Source of the DNA: Oscillospiraceae bacterium
GTDB taxonomy: Bacteria > Bacillota > Clostridia > Oscillospirales > CAG-272
DNA length: 64,000 nt
Reading direction: 5' to 3'
Assembly: GCA_015064885.1 (NCBI GenBank)
Contig: SVRJ01000005.1
Location: 1 to 64,000 of the forward strand
Shown: one piece after another, positions 41,144-50,758 of the stretch
How the letters are laid out: every line of letters starts with the position of its first letter
Numbering within the stretch: the stretch's first letter is position 1
Program-made: the position numbers and the translations under genes
Notes under the pieces: generated by a model
Told to the model about the DNA's origin: nothing
The model's input: the letters and a program-made list of their open reading frames with translations, nothing else
Database searches by the model: none

Positions 41144-42565
41144 ATGCTTGAAATATCAAAAAAATCTAACTTGCTTGAACAAAAGCAGTACAGATACTCA
41201 TTACAGGACGTAGCAGACCCCAACCTCTACAGAGAGGTATATACATATGACGAGGTCCCGAAGATACCGTTCAACCACAGAAGAGTTCCTATGAACATGC
41301 AGGAGGAAATATGGATCACGGATACCTCCTTCAGGGACGGGCAGCAGTCGAGAGCCCCTTACAAGCCCTATCAGATAGTAGAGCTCTACAAGAAGCTCAA
41401 CCGTCTCGGAGGCCCGAAGGGAATAATAAGACAGACAGAGTTCTTTGTATACAGTAAGTCTGACAGAGACGCATTATATAAATGTATGGAGCTCGGATAC
41501 GAGTTCCCCGAGATCACCACGTGGATACGAGCTACCGAAAAGGACTTTAAGCTTGTTAAGGACATAGGAATAAAGGAGACGGGTATCCTTGTATCCGCAT
41601 CCGACTATCACATATTCAAGAAGCTCGGAATGAACAGAAAGCAGGCAATGGAGCATTACCTTAAGACGGTAAGTGCGGCTATAGAAATGGGTATCCGCCC
41701 GCGTTGCCACCTTGAGGACGTTACGAGGGCCGACTTTTACGGCTTTGTAGTTCCTTTTGTCAACGAGCTTCAGAATCTTGCCGAGCAGTCGGGGGTTCCG
41801 GTGAAGATCCGCGCGTGCGATACTATGGGATACGGTATTCCTTACACCGAGGTAGCTCTTCCGAGAAGTGTTCCGGGTATAATCTACGGACTTCAGCACT
41901 ACTCTGACGTTCCCAGTGAAATGATAGAGTGGCACGGACACAACGACTTCTACAAGGCGGTTCCGAACGCTACGTGCGCTTGGCTTTACGGTGCGTGTGC
42001 CGTAAACTGCTCACTCCTCGGCATAGGCGAGAGAACGGGTAATATTCCTCTTGAGGCTATGGTTTTTGAATACGCATCTCTTAAGGGAACGCTCGACGGA
42101 ATGGATCCTACTGTAATAACCGAGATCGCAAACTATTTCAGAGACGAGATGGACTACGACATTCCTCCCATGACGCCGTTTGTAGGCGATGACTTCAACG
42201 CCACCAGAGCGGGTATACATGCGGACGGCCTTCTCAAGAACGAGGAGATCTATAACATATTCAACACAGAAAAGCTTCTCAACCGTCCCACAAAGGTAAA
42301 TATCAGCTCTACGAGCGGCCTTGCGGGAATATCTTACTGGATAAACAACGTTCACCACTTGAAGGAAGATATGAGGCTTTCAAAGCAGGATCCTCTCGTC
42401 GTATACGTAAAGGAATGGACGGACGAGCAGTTTGCGCAGGGAAGACAGACCTTTATCTCGGACAACGAGATAGATTCGCTTATACTTGAATTTTCGGAAG
42501 GCAAGGAGGATAACCCCACCTACAGACTTCTTTGCGAGAAAATACATAAGTACAGCGATCTTTGA
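41144..42565 (+). CDS. LeuA/homocitrate-synthase-family enzyme; candidate Re-citrate synthase
   Basis: WITDTSFRDGQQSRAPY (DRE-TIM metallolyase motif), EWHGHNDFYKAVPNATCAWLYGACAVNCSLLGIGERTGN; adjacent to aconitase. Confidence 0.85.
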   Translation: MLEISKKSNLLEQKQYRYSLQDVADPNLYREVYTYDEVPKIPFNHRRVPMNMQEEIWITDTSFRDGQQSRAPYKPYQIVELYKKLNRLGGPKGIIRQTEFFVYSKSDRDALYKCMELGYEFPEITTWIRATEKDFKLVKDIGIKETGILVSASDYHIFKKLGMNRKQAMEHYLKTVSAAIEMGIRPRCHLEDVTRADFYGFVVPFVNELQNLAEQSGVPVKIRACDTMGYGIPYTEVALPRSVPGIIYGLQHYSDVPSEMIEWHGHNDFYKAVPNATCAWLYGACAVNCSLLGIGERTGNIPLEAMVFEYASLKGTLDGMDPTVITEIANYFRDEMDYDIPPMTPFVGDDFNATRAGIHADGLLKNEEIYNIFNTEKLLNRPTKVNISSTSGLAGISYWINNVHHLKEDMRLSKQDPLVVYVKEWTDEQFAQGRQTFISDNEIDSLILEFSEGKEDNPTYRLLCEKIHKYSDL

Positions 42566-42621
42566 TGTGTAAAAACTGTTTATGTAAACGTATAACCTAA
42601 TAATTTTTCAGGAGAATAAAA

Positions 42622-44541
42622 ATGGGACTTACAATAGCTCAGAAAATAATAAAGGCACATCTCGTTTCGGGTGAGATGATACCCGGAAATGAAATATCGC
42701 TCAGGATCGACCAGACTCTCACTCAGGACGCCACGGGAACTATGGCGTATCTTGAATTTGAGGCAATAGGCATTCCCAGAGTCAGAACAGAGCTCAGCGT
42801 GGCGTATATAGATCACAATACTCTTCAGAGTGGATTTGAAAACGCGGACGATCACAGATATATTCAGTCTGTTGCAAAAAAGTACGGATTGCGCTTTTCA
42901 AGACCGGGTAACGGCATCTGCCATCAGGTGCATCTTGAAAGATTCGGTAAGCCCGGCAAGACGCTCATAGGATCTGACAGCCACACCCCTACGGGCGGCG
43001 GTATAGGTATGCTTGCGTTCGGTGCCGGCGGACTTGACGTTGCCGTTGCAATGGGCGGAGGCGCATATTATATCACAATGCCGAAAATGTTCAAGGTTAA
43101 TCTTACCGGTAAGCTTCGTCCCTGGGTATCCGCAAAGGATATAAGTCTTGAGATACTCCGCATCCTTTCTGTAAAGGGAGGCGTCGGAGCTATCATAGAA
43201 TGGGGAGGAGATGGAATAAAGGACCTTACCGTTCCTCAGAGAGCAACTATCACAAATATGGGCACGGAGCTCGGCGCAACCACCTCGATATTCCCGTCTG
43301 ATGAGGTGACGAGAGAATTCCTGAAGGCACAGGGAAGAGAAGAGGATTATACGCCTCTCTGCTCTGATGAGGATGCGGTATACGACAGAGTTATAGATAT
43401 CGATCTTAATACTCTCGAGCCTCTCGCAGCTTGCCCTCACAGTCCGGATAATATAAAGAAGATAAGCGAGCTTAAGAATATAAAAGTAGATCAGGTCTGC
43501 GTAGGCTCTTGCACCAACTCTTCTCTTGCCGACATGCTCAAGGTTGCCGCAGTGCTCAAGGGCAGAACGGTGGACGACAGCGTAAGTATGTCTGTTTCCC
43601 CGGGATCGAGACAGGTGCTTACAATGCTTTCCGAGTGCGGTGCTCTCGAGGATATTCTTGCATCCGGCGCACGGCTTCTCGAATGTGCGTGCGGTCCTTG
43701 TATCGGAATGGGCTTCTCGCCCAATTCGGCGGGAGTTTCTCTCCGTACCTTCAACAGAAATTTTGAAGGAAGAAGCGGCACAAAGGACGGTCAGGTGTAT
43801 CTCGTATCTCCCGAGGTAGCCGCTGCCAGTGCGATAACGGGATACATTACAGACCCCGCAACCCTCGGAGATGAGCCGGTTATCACGCTTCCCGAAAAAT
43901 TCAAGATAAACGACAGTGCGATACTTCTTCCCGCAGATGAAAAGGAAGCAGAGTCGCTCCAGATACTCAGAGGTCCTAATATAAAGCCGTTCCCCGAGAC
44001 GCATCCTCTGAAGAACGATCTCTGCGCTGAACTCACGCTAAAGGTGGGAGACAATATAACCACAGACCACATCATGCCCGCAGGCGCAAAGATACTTCCC
44101 TACAGATCGAATATTCCCTATCTCTCTAAGTTCTGCTTTGCGGTCTGCGACGAGAGCTTTGCCGAAAGAGCGAAGGCCGCGGGAAACAGCATCATAGTGG
44201 GCGGAAGCAATTACGGTCAGGGCTCCTCCCGTGAGCATGCGGCTCTCGTTCCTCTCTATCTCGGAGTTCGTGCGGTAGTGGCAAAGAGCTTTGCGAGAAT
44301 ACACGTTGCAAATCTTATCAACGCGGGCATTCTTCCCTTTACGTTTGAAAACGCCGATGACTACGATAAGCTCACCCAGGGCGAAAAGCTCAGAATAGAT
44401 AACGTCTTTGAGGCCATGGAAAGCGGAAAGGCGACGCTCCTCACAGAGTCGGGTGAGAAAATATCGCTTGTTTGCTCGTTCAGCGAAAGACAAAAGGATA
44501 TACTTAAGGCGGGCGGACTCCTTCCTTATACACGCGGTTGA
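42622..44541 (+). CDS. Aconitate hydratase
   Basis: 639 aa; GSDSHTPTGGGIGMLAFGAGGLDVA, CVGSCTNSS and CACGPCIGMG cluster ligands, GGSNYGQGSSREHAAL. Confidence 0.93.
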   Translation: MGLTIAQKIIKAHLVSGEMIPGNEISLRIDQTLTQDATGTMAYLEFEAIGIPRVRTELSVAYIDHNTLQSGFENADDHRYIQSVAKKYGLRFSRPGNGICHQVHLERFGKPGKTLIGSDSHTPTGGGIGMLAFGAGGLDVAVAMGGGAYYITMPKMFKVNLTGKLRPWVSAKDISLEILRILSVKGGVGAIIEWGGDGIKDLTVPQRATITNMGTELGATTSIFPSDEVTREFLKAQGREEDYTPLCSDEDAVYDRVIDIDLNTLEPLAACPHSPDNIKKISELKNIKVDQVCVGSCTNSSLADMLKVAAVLKGRTVDDSVSMSVSPGSRQVLTMLSECGALEDILASGARLLECACGPCIGMGFSPNSAGVSLRTFNRNFEGRSGTKDGQVYLVSPEVAAASAITGYITDPATLGDEPVITLPEKFKINDSAILLPADEKEAESLQILRGPNIKPFPETHPLKNDLCAELTLKVGDNITTDHIMPAGAKILPYRSNIPYLSKFCFAVCDESFAERAKAAGNSIIVGGSNYGQGSSREHAALVPLYLGVRAVVAKSFARIHVANLINAGILPFTFENADDYDKLTQGEKLRIDNVFEAMESGKATLLTESGEKISLVCSFSERQKDILKAGGLLPYTRG

Positions 44542-44570
44542 TATCCTCATCCATAATTTTATAATACTAA

Positions 44571-44619
44571 GCTGCCTCTTACCGTGGAATGATAGGTATA
44601 TCACCCGATAAGAGGTAGC
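44571..44619 (+). promoter_or_regulatory. Stem-loop overlapping the RBS of a small ORF
   Basis: gctgcctctta (44571-44581) pairs with taagaggtagc (44609-44619), which contains the likely ribosome-binding site. Confidence 0.45.
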
Positions 44620-44622
44620 AAT

Positions 44623-44742
44623 ATGAAAAAGAAAAACACAAAAAAGCATTCGGACGCATATTACGATTTTATGTATGCTTTCCTTATGACACTTGTTATC
44701 GACGGAGCGGCGATACTTTTCGTTCTGTCGGGAATGAGATAA
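44623..44742 (+). CDS. 39-aa single-TM peptide (not on ORF track)
   Basis: MKKKNTKKHSDAYYDFMYAFLMTLVIDGAAILFVLSGMR*, agagg upstream of ATG. Confidence 0.55.
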   Translation: MKKKNTKKHSDAYYDFMYAFLMTLVIDGAAILFVLSGMR

Positions 44743-44758
44743 AAAGAAAAAGAGAATG

Positions 44759-45463
44759 ATTATGAGACTTGATAAATTCATGTCCGAAACGGGAAGGGCA
44801 AGCCGTAAAGAGGCTGCCCTTGCCGTGCGAAAGGGACTGATCACGGTAAACGGAGCCACGGTAAAGAAGGCGGACGTACATATAGATCCGGATAATGACG
44901 AGATCGTTTTTATGGGCGAAAGAATAGTATATAAGAAATACACTTATATAATTATGAACAAGCCCTGCGGATACGTTTCGGTGACCGAGTCAAAGACCGA
45001 CGTTCCCGCTCTTGCATTGCTTCCGGAAAACTTGCAGAAGATAGGACTTTTCCCTGCGGGGCGTCTCGATAAGAATACGAGCGGTCTTCTGCTCCTTACA
45101 AACGACGGTGAGAGCGCGCACAGACTTACCTCACCTAAGCATCACGTTGAAAAGGAATATGCTTTCACGGTTAAATTCCCTCTTTCAAAGGATGACGCGG
45201 CTATACTCGAGAGCGGAGTTGAGCTTGACGACGGATACCGCACCATGCCTTGCCGGGTCATTCTGACCGGGGAGAAGGAGGGACACATTATTCTCAGAGA
45301 AGGAAAATACCATCAGATAAAGAGAATGATGCAGGCTGTGCATAACAGCATCACCTCTCTTTCAAGAATAAGGTATGCAAGCCTTACGCTTGACGGCATC
45401 GGTGTCGGTGAATGGAGATACCTTACCGAAGCGGAAGAAAAAGAAATAACAGACCACAGATAA
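44759..45463 (+). CDS. RsuA/RluB/RluF-family pseudouridine synthase
   Basis: MRLDKFMSETGRASRKEAALAVRKGLITVNG, MNKPCGYVSV, GRLDKNTSGLLLLTNDG, EGKYHQIKRM; first methionine at 44759 (the ORF-track start is 44756). Confidence 0.94.
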   Translation: MMRLDKFMSETGRASRKEAALAVRKGLITVNGATVKKADVHIDPDNDEIVFMGERIVYKKYTYIIMNKPCGYVSVTESKTDVPALALLPENLQKIGLFPAGRLDKNTSGLLLLTNDGESAHRLTSPKHHVEKEYAFTVKFPLSKDDAAILESGVELDDGYRTMPCRVILTGEKEGHIILREGKYHQIKRMMQAVHNSITSLSRIRYASLTLDGIGVGEWRYLTEAEEKEITDHR

Positions 45464-45498
45464 CACAACAATATAAAAGTATACAGCAGGAGGCAGAA

Positions 45499-47661
45499 AT
45501 GACTGTACTTGAAACACTTGCAAAAGAATTTTCCATACCTCTCTCCCGTGTGGAGAAGACGGTAGAGCTCATTGACGAGGGAAATACGATCCCATTTATT
45601 GCGCGTTACAGAAAAGAGGTTACCGGAAGCCTTGACGATATCGTTCTGAGAGATCTTAATGACAGACTCGAGTATCTCCGCAATATGGAAAAACGCAGAG
45701 AAGAGATCATAGCACTTATAGATGCGCAGGGAAAGCTTACCGATGAGATAAGGCTTGCCGTTGCGAATGCAAGCACTCTTACAGAGCTTGACGATATATA
45801 CCGCCCCTACAGACCACACAGAAAGACGAGAGCGTCTGTTGCAAAGGAAAAGGGACTTGAGCCTTTGGCAGAGCTCATCCTTGCTCAGAGCGATTCCTAT
45901 GAGCCCTCTATAGAAGAGGCTGCGCTCGGATTTGTCAGCGAGGAAAAGGAGGTAGCAAGCGCGGAGGAGGCTCTCACCGGTGCACTCGACATAATTGCCG
46001 AGAGTATATCTGACAACGCAAGCTACAGAAAGCTCATAAGGGAAAAGACGGTTGCGGCAGGAATGCTCGTTTCTGTAGGTCAGAAGGAAGAAAGCTCGGT
46101 TTACGAGCAGTACTACGACTATAAGGAGTCGCTCGCCAAGATGCCCGGACACAGAGTCCTTGCGGTAAACCGCGGAGAGAAGGAAGACTTCCTCAAGGTA
46201 AGCATCGAGGTGGACAGAGAGCTCATTATAGGAATGCTCTATTCCGAGGTAATAGAAAACGACGCCTCTCCCGCAAAGGAATACATAGTAAAGGCTGCCG
46301 ACGATTCATATGACAGACTTATTGCACCGAGCATTGAGCGTGAGATAAGAAACGACCTCACCGACAGTGCGGGTGAGGATGCGATAAAGCTGTTCTCGGT
46401 GAATCTGAAGAATCTTCTCATGCAGGCACCTCTCAAGGGAAAGACTGTCCTCGGATACGACCCCGGTTACAGAACCGGATGTAAGCTCGGTGTTGTGGAT
46501 AAAACGGGTAAGGTCCTCAGAACCGCCGTTATATATCCCACAAAGCCTCAGGAAAGAATAGCCGAAAGCTCAAAGGTGGTAAAAAAGCTTATCGCCGATT
46601 ACAATATAGACGTTGTTGCCATAGGTAACGGAACCGCTTCAAAAGAAAGCGAGCTGTTTATAGCAGGAGTTCTCCGTGAAATAGACAGAGACGTAAAATA
46701 CGTAATGGTAAATGAGGCGGGAGCTTCTGTATATTCGGCTTCAAAGCTCGGCGCGGAGGAGTTTCCGGACTTTGACGTTACCGAAAGGAGCGCGGTGTCT
46801 ATCGCAAGAAGACTTCAGGACCCTCTCGCAGAGCTCGTAAAGATAGATCCGAAATCTATAGGAGTAGGTCAGTATCAGCACGATATGAAGCAGGCAAGAC
46901 TCGGTCAGGCGCTCGAGGGCGTTGTTGAGGACTGCGTTAACTCTGTAGGTGTAGATCTTAACACCGCATCCTATTCTCTCCTTTCCTATATATCGGGAAT
47001 AAGTGCGACCGCCGCTAAAAATATAGTAAAGTACCGTGAGGAGAACGGGGAGTTCAAGAGCCGTGACGAGATACTTAAGGTTCCGAAGATAGGACCTAAG
47101 GCGTTCCAGCAGTGCGCGGGCTTCCTCCGCGTGGTAGACTCAAATAAGGCTCTCGACAATACGGGAGTTCATCCCGAGTCATATGAGGTTGCCGAAAAAT
47201 TGCTTTCGATGTTTGGCTTCGGTGACGAGGACGTAAAGAACGGCGGTATAGCGGGTCTCAAGTTCAAGGTGAATAAAAAGGGCATGAAGAGCGTGGCAGA
47301 GACACTCGGCGTAGGAGAACCCACTCTTGAGGATATTATAAACGAGCTTGAAAAACCGGGACGCGATATACGTGATTCGGCTCCCGCTCCGATACTCAGA
47401 GACGACGTGCTCTCCATGGAGGATCTGAAGCCGGATATGGTACTTAACGGTACTGTAAGAAACGTTATAGATTTCGGTGCCTTCGTCGATATCGGAGTGC
47501 ATCAGGACGGTCTTGTCCACATCTCGCAGATATCGGATAAATACGTAAAGCACCCGTCCGACGTTCTTAACGTAGGTGACGTCGTAAAGGTGCGCGTTAT
47601 AGGCGTAGACCTTGCAAAAAAGAGAATTTCTCTTTCCATGAAGGGCGTTGAAAACGGCTGA
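45499..47661 (+). CDS. tex: Tex-family RNA-binding transcription accessory protein
   Basis: TIPFIARYRKEVTGSLDD, VLGYDPGYRTGCKLGVVD, HhH region (LSYISGISATAAKNIVKYREENG), C-terminal S1 domain. Confidence 0.96.
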   Translation: MTVLETLAKEFSIPLSRVEKTVELIDEGNTIPFIARYRKEVTGSLDDIVLRDLNDRLEYLRNMEKRREEIIALIDAQGKLTDEIRLAVANASTLTELDDIYRPYRPHRKTRASVAKEKGLEPLAELILAQSDSYEPSIEEAALGFVSEEKEVASAEEALTGALDIIAESISDNASYRKLIREKTVAAGMLVSVGQKEESSVYEQYYDYKESLAKMPGHRVLAVNRGEKEDFLKVSIEVDRELIIGMLYSEVIENDASPAKEYIVKAADDSYDRLIAPSIEREIRNDLTDSAGEDAIKLFSVNLKNLLMQAPLKGKTVLGYDPGYRTGCKLGVVDKTGKVLRTAVIYPTKPQERIAESSKVVKKLIADYNIDVVAIGNGTASKESELFIAGVLREIDRDVKYVMVNEAGASVYSASKLGAEEFPDFDVTERSAVSIARRLQDPLAELVKIDPKSIGVGQYQHDMKQARLGQALEGVVEDCVNSVGVDLNTASYSLLSYISGISATAAKNIVKYREENGEFKSRDEILKVPKIGPKAFQQCAGFLRVVDSNKALDNTGVHPESYEVAEKLLSMFGFGDEDVKNGGIAGLKFKVNKKGMKSVAETLGVGEPTLEDIINELEKPGRDIRDSAPAPILRDDVLSMEDLKPDMVLNGTVRNVIDFGAFVDIGVHQDGLVHISQISDKYVKHPSDVLNVGDVVKVRVIGVDLAKKRISLSMKGVENG

Positions 47662-47775
47662 TTTTTAATATATTAAAATATCCTGATACCCCTACAAGTG
47701 CGCGTTCATAAAAAGTTACCTGTTGATTGTGGATATTGCACAAAGAAATGCTTTCAATTTTGGAGTATAAAACAC

Positions 47776-47804
47776 TTTACAATCGACCGAAAATTTGATA
47801 TAAT
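47776..47804 (+). promoter_or_regulatory. Predicted sigma-A promoter for the MsmX-like ATPase
   Basis: TTTACA, 17 nt, TGA-TATAAT. Confidence 0.75.
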
Positions 47805-47874
47805 ATATACGTTAAATTATGAGCGTCAATTGCGCCATATATAAAAAACCGAATAATATCAGGAGGAAAAAGTA

Positions 47875-49011
47875 ATGGCAAGCTTGTCATTGAAGCACAT
47901 TTATAAGAAATATCCCGGAGGCGTTACAGCCGTTTCCGACTTTAACCTTGAGATAAGAGACAAGGAGTTCCTTATCCTCGTAGGACCTTCCGGTTGCGGT
48001 AAGTCCACAACACTCCGTATGATCGCAGGTCTTGAAGAGATCACAGAAGGCGAACTTTTCATAGGCGACCAGCTCGTTAACGACGTAGCTCCTAAGGACA
48101 GAAAGATCGCGATGGTTTTCCAGAACTACGCTCTTTATCCTCACATGACAGTATATGAAAACATGGCATTCGGTCTTAAGCTCGCTAAGACACCGAAGGA
48201 AGAGATCAAGAGAAGAGTTGAAGAGGCTGCTAAGGTCCTCGATATCGCTCACCTTCTCGAAAGAAAGCCGAAGGCTCTCTCCGGTGGTCAGAAGCAGAGA
48301 GTTGCGCTCGGACGTGCTATCGTTCGTAACCCCAAGGTATTCCTTCTCGACGAGCCTCTTTCCAACCTCGACGCTAAGCTTCGTGCTGCCATGAGAACAG
48401 AGCTTACAAAGCTTCATGACAGAGTTCAGACAACCTTCATCTACGTTACACACGACCAGGTAGAGGCTATGACAATGGCTACCAGAATCGTTGTTATGAA
48501 GGACGGTCTTATCCAGCAGGTTGATACACCTCAGAACCTTTACGACTATCCTACCAACAAGTTCGTTGCAGGATTTATCGGTACACCTCAGATGAACTTC
48601 ATCGACGGTAACCTCACAAAGAAGGGTGATGACGTATACTTCAACTTCCAGACATACTCCATCAAGCTTCCTAAGGAAAAGCTCGACGAGTATCCGGCTC
48701 TCCTTGAGTACGTTGACAAAGAGATCGTTGCAGGTCTCCGTCCCGAATGTATCCGTGACGAAGAGTCCGAGTTCGCTAAGTACGAGGGCTGCACATTTGA
48801 AGCTTACGTTGACGTAACAGAGCTTATGGGTGCTGAAATTTACCTCTACCTCGTAGTTGGTAACAGCGAATATGAGGTTGACAACACAAAGCTTATCGCA
48901 AGAGTATCTCCCAGATCCAAGTCCACAGCAGGCAAGACTGTTAAGCTCGCTCTCGATGCTACCAGACTTCACTTCTTCGACAAGGAAACAGAGATGTGCA
49001 TAGCTCACTGA
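47875..49011 (+). CDS. Sugar ABC transporter ATP-binding protein (MsmX/UgpC-like)
   Basis: VGPSGCGKSTTLRMIAGLEE, LSGGQKQRVALGRAIVRNPKVFLLDEPLSNLDAKLR, C-terminal TOBE-like domain. Confidence 0.95.
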   Translation: MASLSLKHIYKKYPGGVTAVSDFNLEIRDKEFLILVGPSGCGKSTTLRMIAGLEEITEGELFIGDQLVNDVAPKDRKIAMVFQNYALYPHMTVYENMAFGLKLAKTPKEEIKRRVEEAAKVLDIAHLLERKPKALSGGQKQRVALGRAIVRNPKVFLLDEPLSNLDAKLRAAMRTELTKLHDRVQTTFIYVTHDQVEAMTMATRIVVMKDGLIQQVDTPQNLYDYPTNKFVAGFIGTPQMNFIDGNLTKKGDDVYFNFQTYSIKLPKEKLDEYPALLEYVDKEIVAGLRPECIRDEESEFAKYEGCTFEAYVDVTELMGAEIYLYLVVGNSEYEVDNTKLIARVSPRSKSTAGKTVKLALDATRLHFFDKETEMCIAH

Positions 49012-49080
49012 TAAGCGTATAATTGCTTATACAATACAGCAAGTACATAGTCCATTGATCTTCAATGGATAAGCTTAGAA

Positions 49081-49118
49081 AGCCCCACTGAAGGATTTCT
49101 TTCGGTGGGGCTGTTTTT
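49081..49118 (+). terminator. Terminator after the MsmX-like gene
   Basis: agccccactgaa ... ttcggtggggct + gttttt. Confidence 0.85.
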
Positions 49119-49151
49119 AATCTTTTTAATGATCTTTGAAAGGAACTTGAA

Positions 49152-49958
49152 ATGAATAACGTTAAATTTACATTCCCCGGCGGAAAATTCAAATGCCTTA
49201 CCATGAGCTATGATGACGGAAGAATATACGACAGACGCCTTGTTGAAATATTCAACAAATACGGTATCAAGGGAACCTTCCACCTTAATGCGTCAAAGCT
49301 CGGACTTGATAAGTTTGTTACTGCGGAGGAGATACCCGAGCTTTATAAGGGCCACGAGGTATCCTGCCATATGTACACGCATCCTCAGGCTCCTTACATT
49401 CCCGAGAGAAGCGTAATGGAGGAGATGCGTCTGGATAAGGACGCTCTTGAGAAGGCGTGCGGATATATCGTAAGAGGTATGTCGTATCCTTACGGTAAAT
49501 TCAACGAGAGAGTTGCGGACGTTCTCAGAATGGCGGGTATGGAATATTCGAGAACTACACGTAAGACGCTCGGCTTTATGCTCCCCGAAGACTTTCTCAT
49601 CTGGCATCCCACGTGCCACCACAAGGATAATATTTCCGAGCTTGCCGACAGATTCCTTGCGAGCGACGGTTCAAGATGGAAGGACCTCGACGTATTCTAC
49701 GTATGGGGACACAGCTATGAGTTCAACGATAACGACAACTGGGAGATAATCGAGAACTTCTGCGAGAAGGTTTCGGGCAAGGATTTCGTATGGTATGCTA
49801 CCAATATAGAGATAGTTGATTACGTTAACGCTCTCCGTGCGGTAAGACTTTCTCAGTCTCTCGATATGGCGTATAATCCGACGGCAACAGACGTGTGGTT
49901 CTGGGTGAACGGAAACGTAGTGAAGATTCCTGCGGGACAGACAGTTAAGCTTGTATAA
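49152..49958 (+). CDS. Polysaccharide deacetylase-family protein
   Basis: LTMSYDDGRIYDRRLVEIFNKYGIKGTFHLN, GHEVSCHMYTHPQ. Confidence 0.85.
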   Translation: MNNVKFTFPGGKFKCLTMSYDDGRIYDRRLVEIFNKYGIKGTFHLNASKLGLDKFVTAEEIPELYKGHEVSCHMYTHPQAPYIPERSVMEEMRLDKDALEKACGYIVRGMSYPYGKFNERVADVLRMAGMEYSRTTRKTLGFMLPEDFLIWHPTCHHKDNISELADRFLASDGSRWKDLDVFYVWGHSYEFNDNDNWEIIENFCEKVSGKDFVWYATNIEIVDYVNALRAVRLSQSLDMAYNPTATDVWFWVNGNVVKIPAGQTVKLV

Positions 49959-50602
49959 TGACAAAGAAGCAAAGAATAACTCTCGCGGCGGAAATACTCG
50001 AGAGAGTATATCCGTCTGCCGAGTGCGCGCTTAAATATGAGGGCGAGGCGTGGAAGCTTCTCGTTATGGGAAGGCTTTCCGCTCAGTGCACCGACGAAAG
50101 AGTGAATATAGTATGCGAGGAGCTCTTTTCCGTCTTTCCCACCCCGGAGAGCCTTGCCGACGCACCTGTAGAGGATATTGAAAGGATCGTTCGTCCGTGC
50201 GGTCTTTACCACACAAAGGCGGAAAGCATAAAGCAGAGCATGAAAAAACTCGTTACCGAGCACGAAGGCGTTCTTCCCGATGAGATGGACACCCTCCTTG
50301 AATTCCCCGGCGTAGGCAGAAAAATCGCCAATCTCCTGCTTGGAGATATCTATGGCAAGGGAGGAATAGTTGCGGATACACACTGCATAAGAATATGCGG
50401 AAGGCTCGGCATGTACGAGGAGACGCTTAAGGATCCTCACAAGGTAGAGCTTATTATGGATAAGCTTATAGCGAGGGACAAGCAATCGGACTTTTGCCAC
50501 AGAATAGTTCTGTTCGGTAGGGAATACTGCAACGCGAGAAATCCTAAGTGCTCTGTATGTCCGCTTGCGGAAGTGTGTAAGAAAAATTCAAAACGAGCAT
50601 AA
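49958..50602 (+). CDS. nth: Endonuclease III
   Basis: LSAQCTDERVN, LLEFPGVGRKIANLLLGD (HhH), VADTHCIRICGRLG, Fe-S ligands CNARNPKCSVCPLAEVC. Confidence 0.95.
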   Translation: MTKKQRITLAAEILERVYPSAECALKYEGEAWKLLVMGRLSAQCTDERVNIVCEELFSVFPTPESLADAPVEDIERIVRPCGLYHTKAESIKQSMKKLVTEHEGVLPDEMDTLLEFPGVGRKIANLLLGDIYGKGGIVADTHCIRICGRLGMYEETLKDPHKVELIMDKLIARDKQSDFCHRIVLFGREYCNARNPKCSVCPLAEVCKKNSKRA

Positions 50603-50717
50603 GCTCATACCAAGGGGAGAGATAGGTCTGTATCCCGTATCCGACCGGACGGTATCTTGAAAGGCTGATGAATGCCGCAAAGAGGCTTTCATCAATGATA
50701 GATGCAAAATAAGATCA

Positions 50718-50756
50718 GGGCTGCTTCAAGTTTTTATTTGAGGCAGCCCGTTTTTA
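50718..50756 (+). terminator. Rho-independent terminator
   Basis: gggctgcttcaa ... ttgaggcagccc + gttttt. Confidence 0.85.
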
Positions 50757-50758
50757 TA

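Noticed and set aside
42898-44004. 368-aa minus-strand ORF opposite aconitase
   Set aside because: Antisense shadow in the same codon register as aconitase.
47887-49008. 373-aa minus-strand ORF opposite the MsmX-like ATPase
   Set aside because: Nearly exact antisense shadow of a strongly conserved gene; explained by codon bias.
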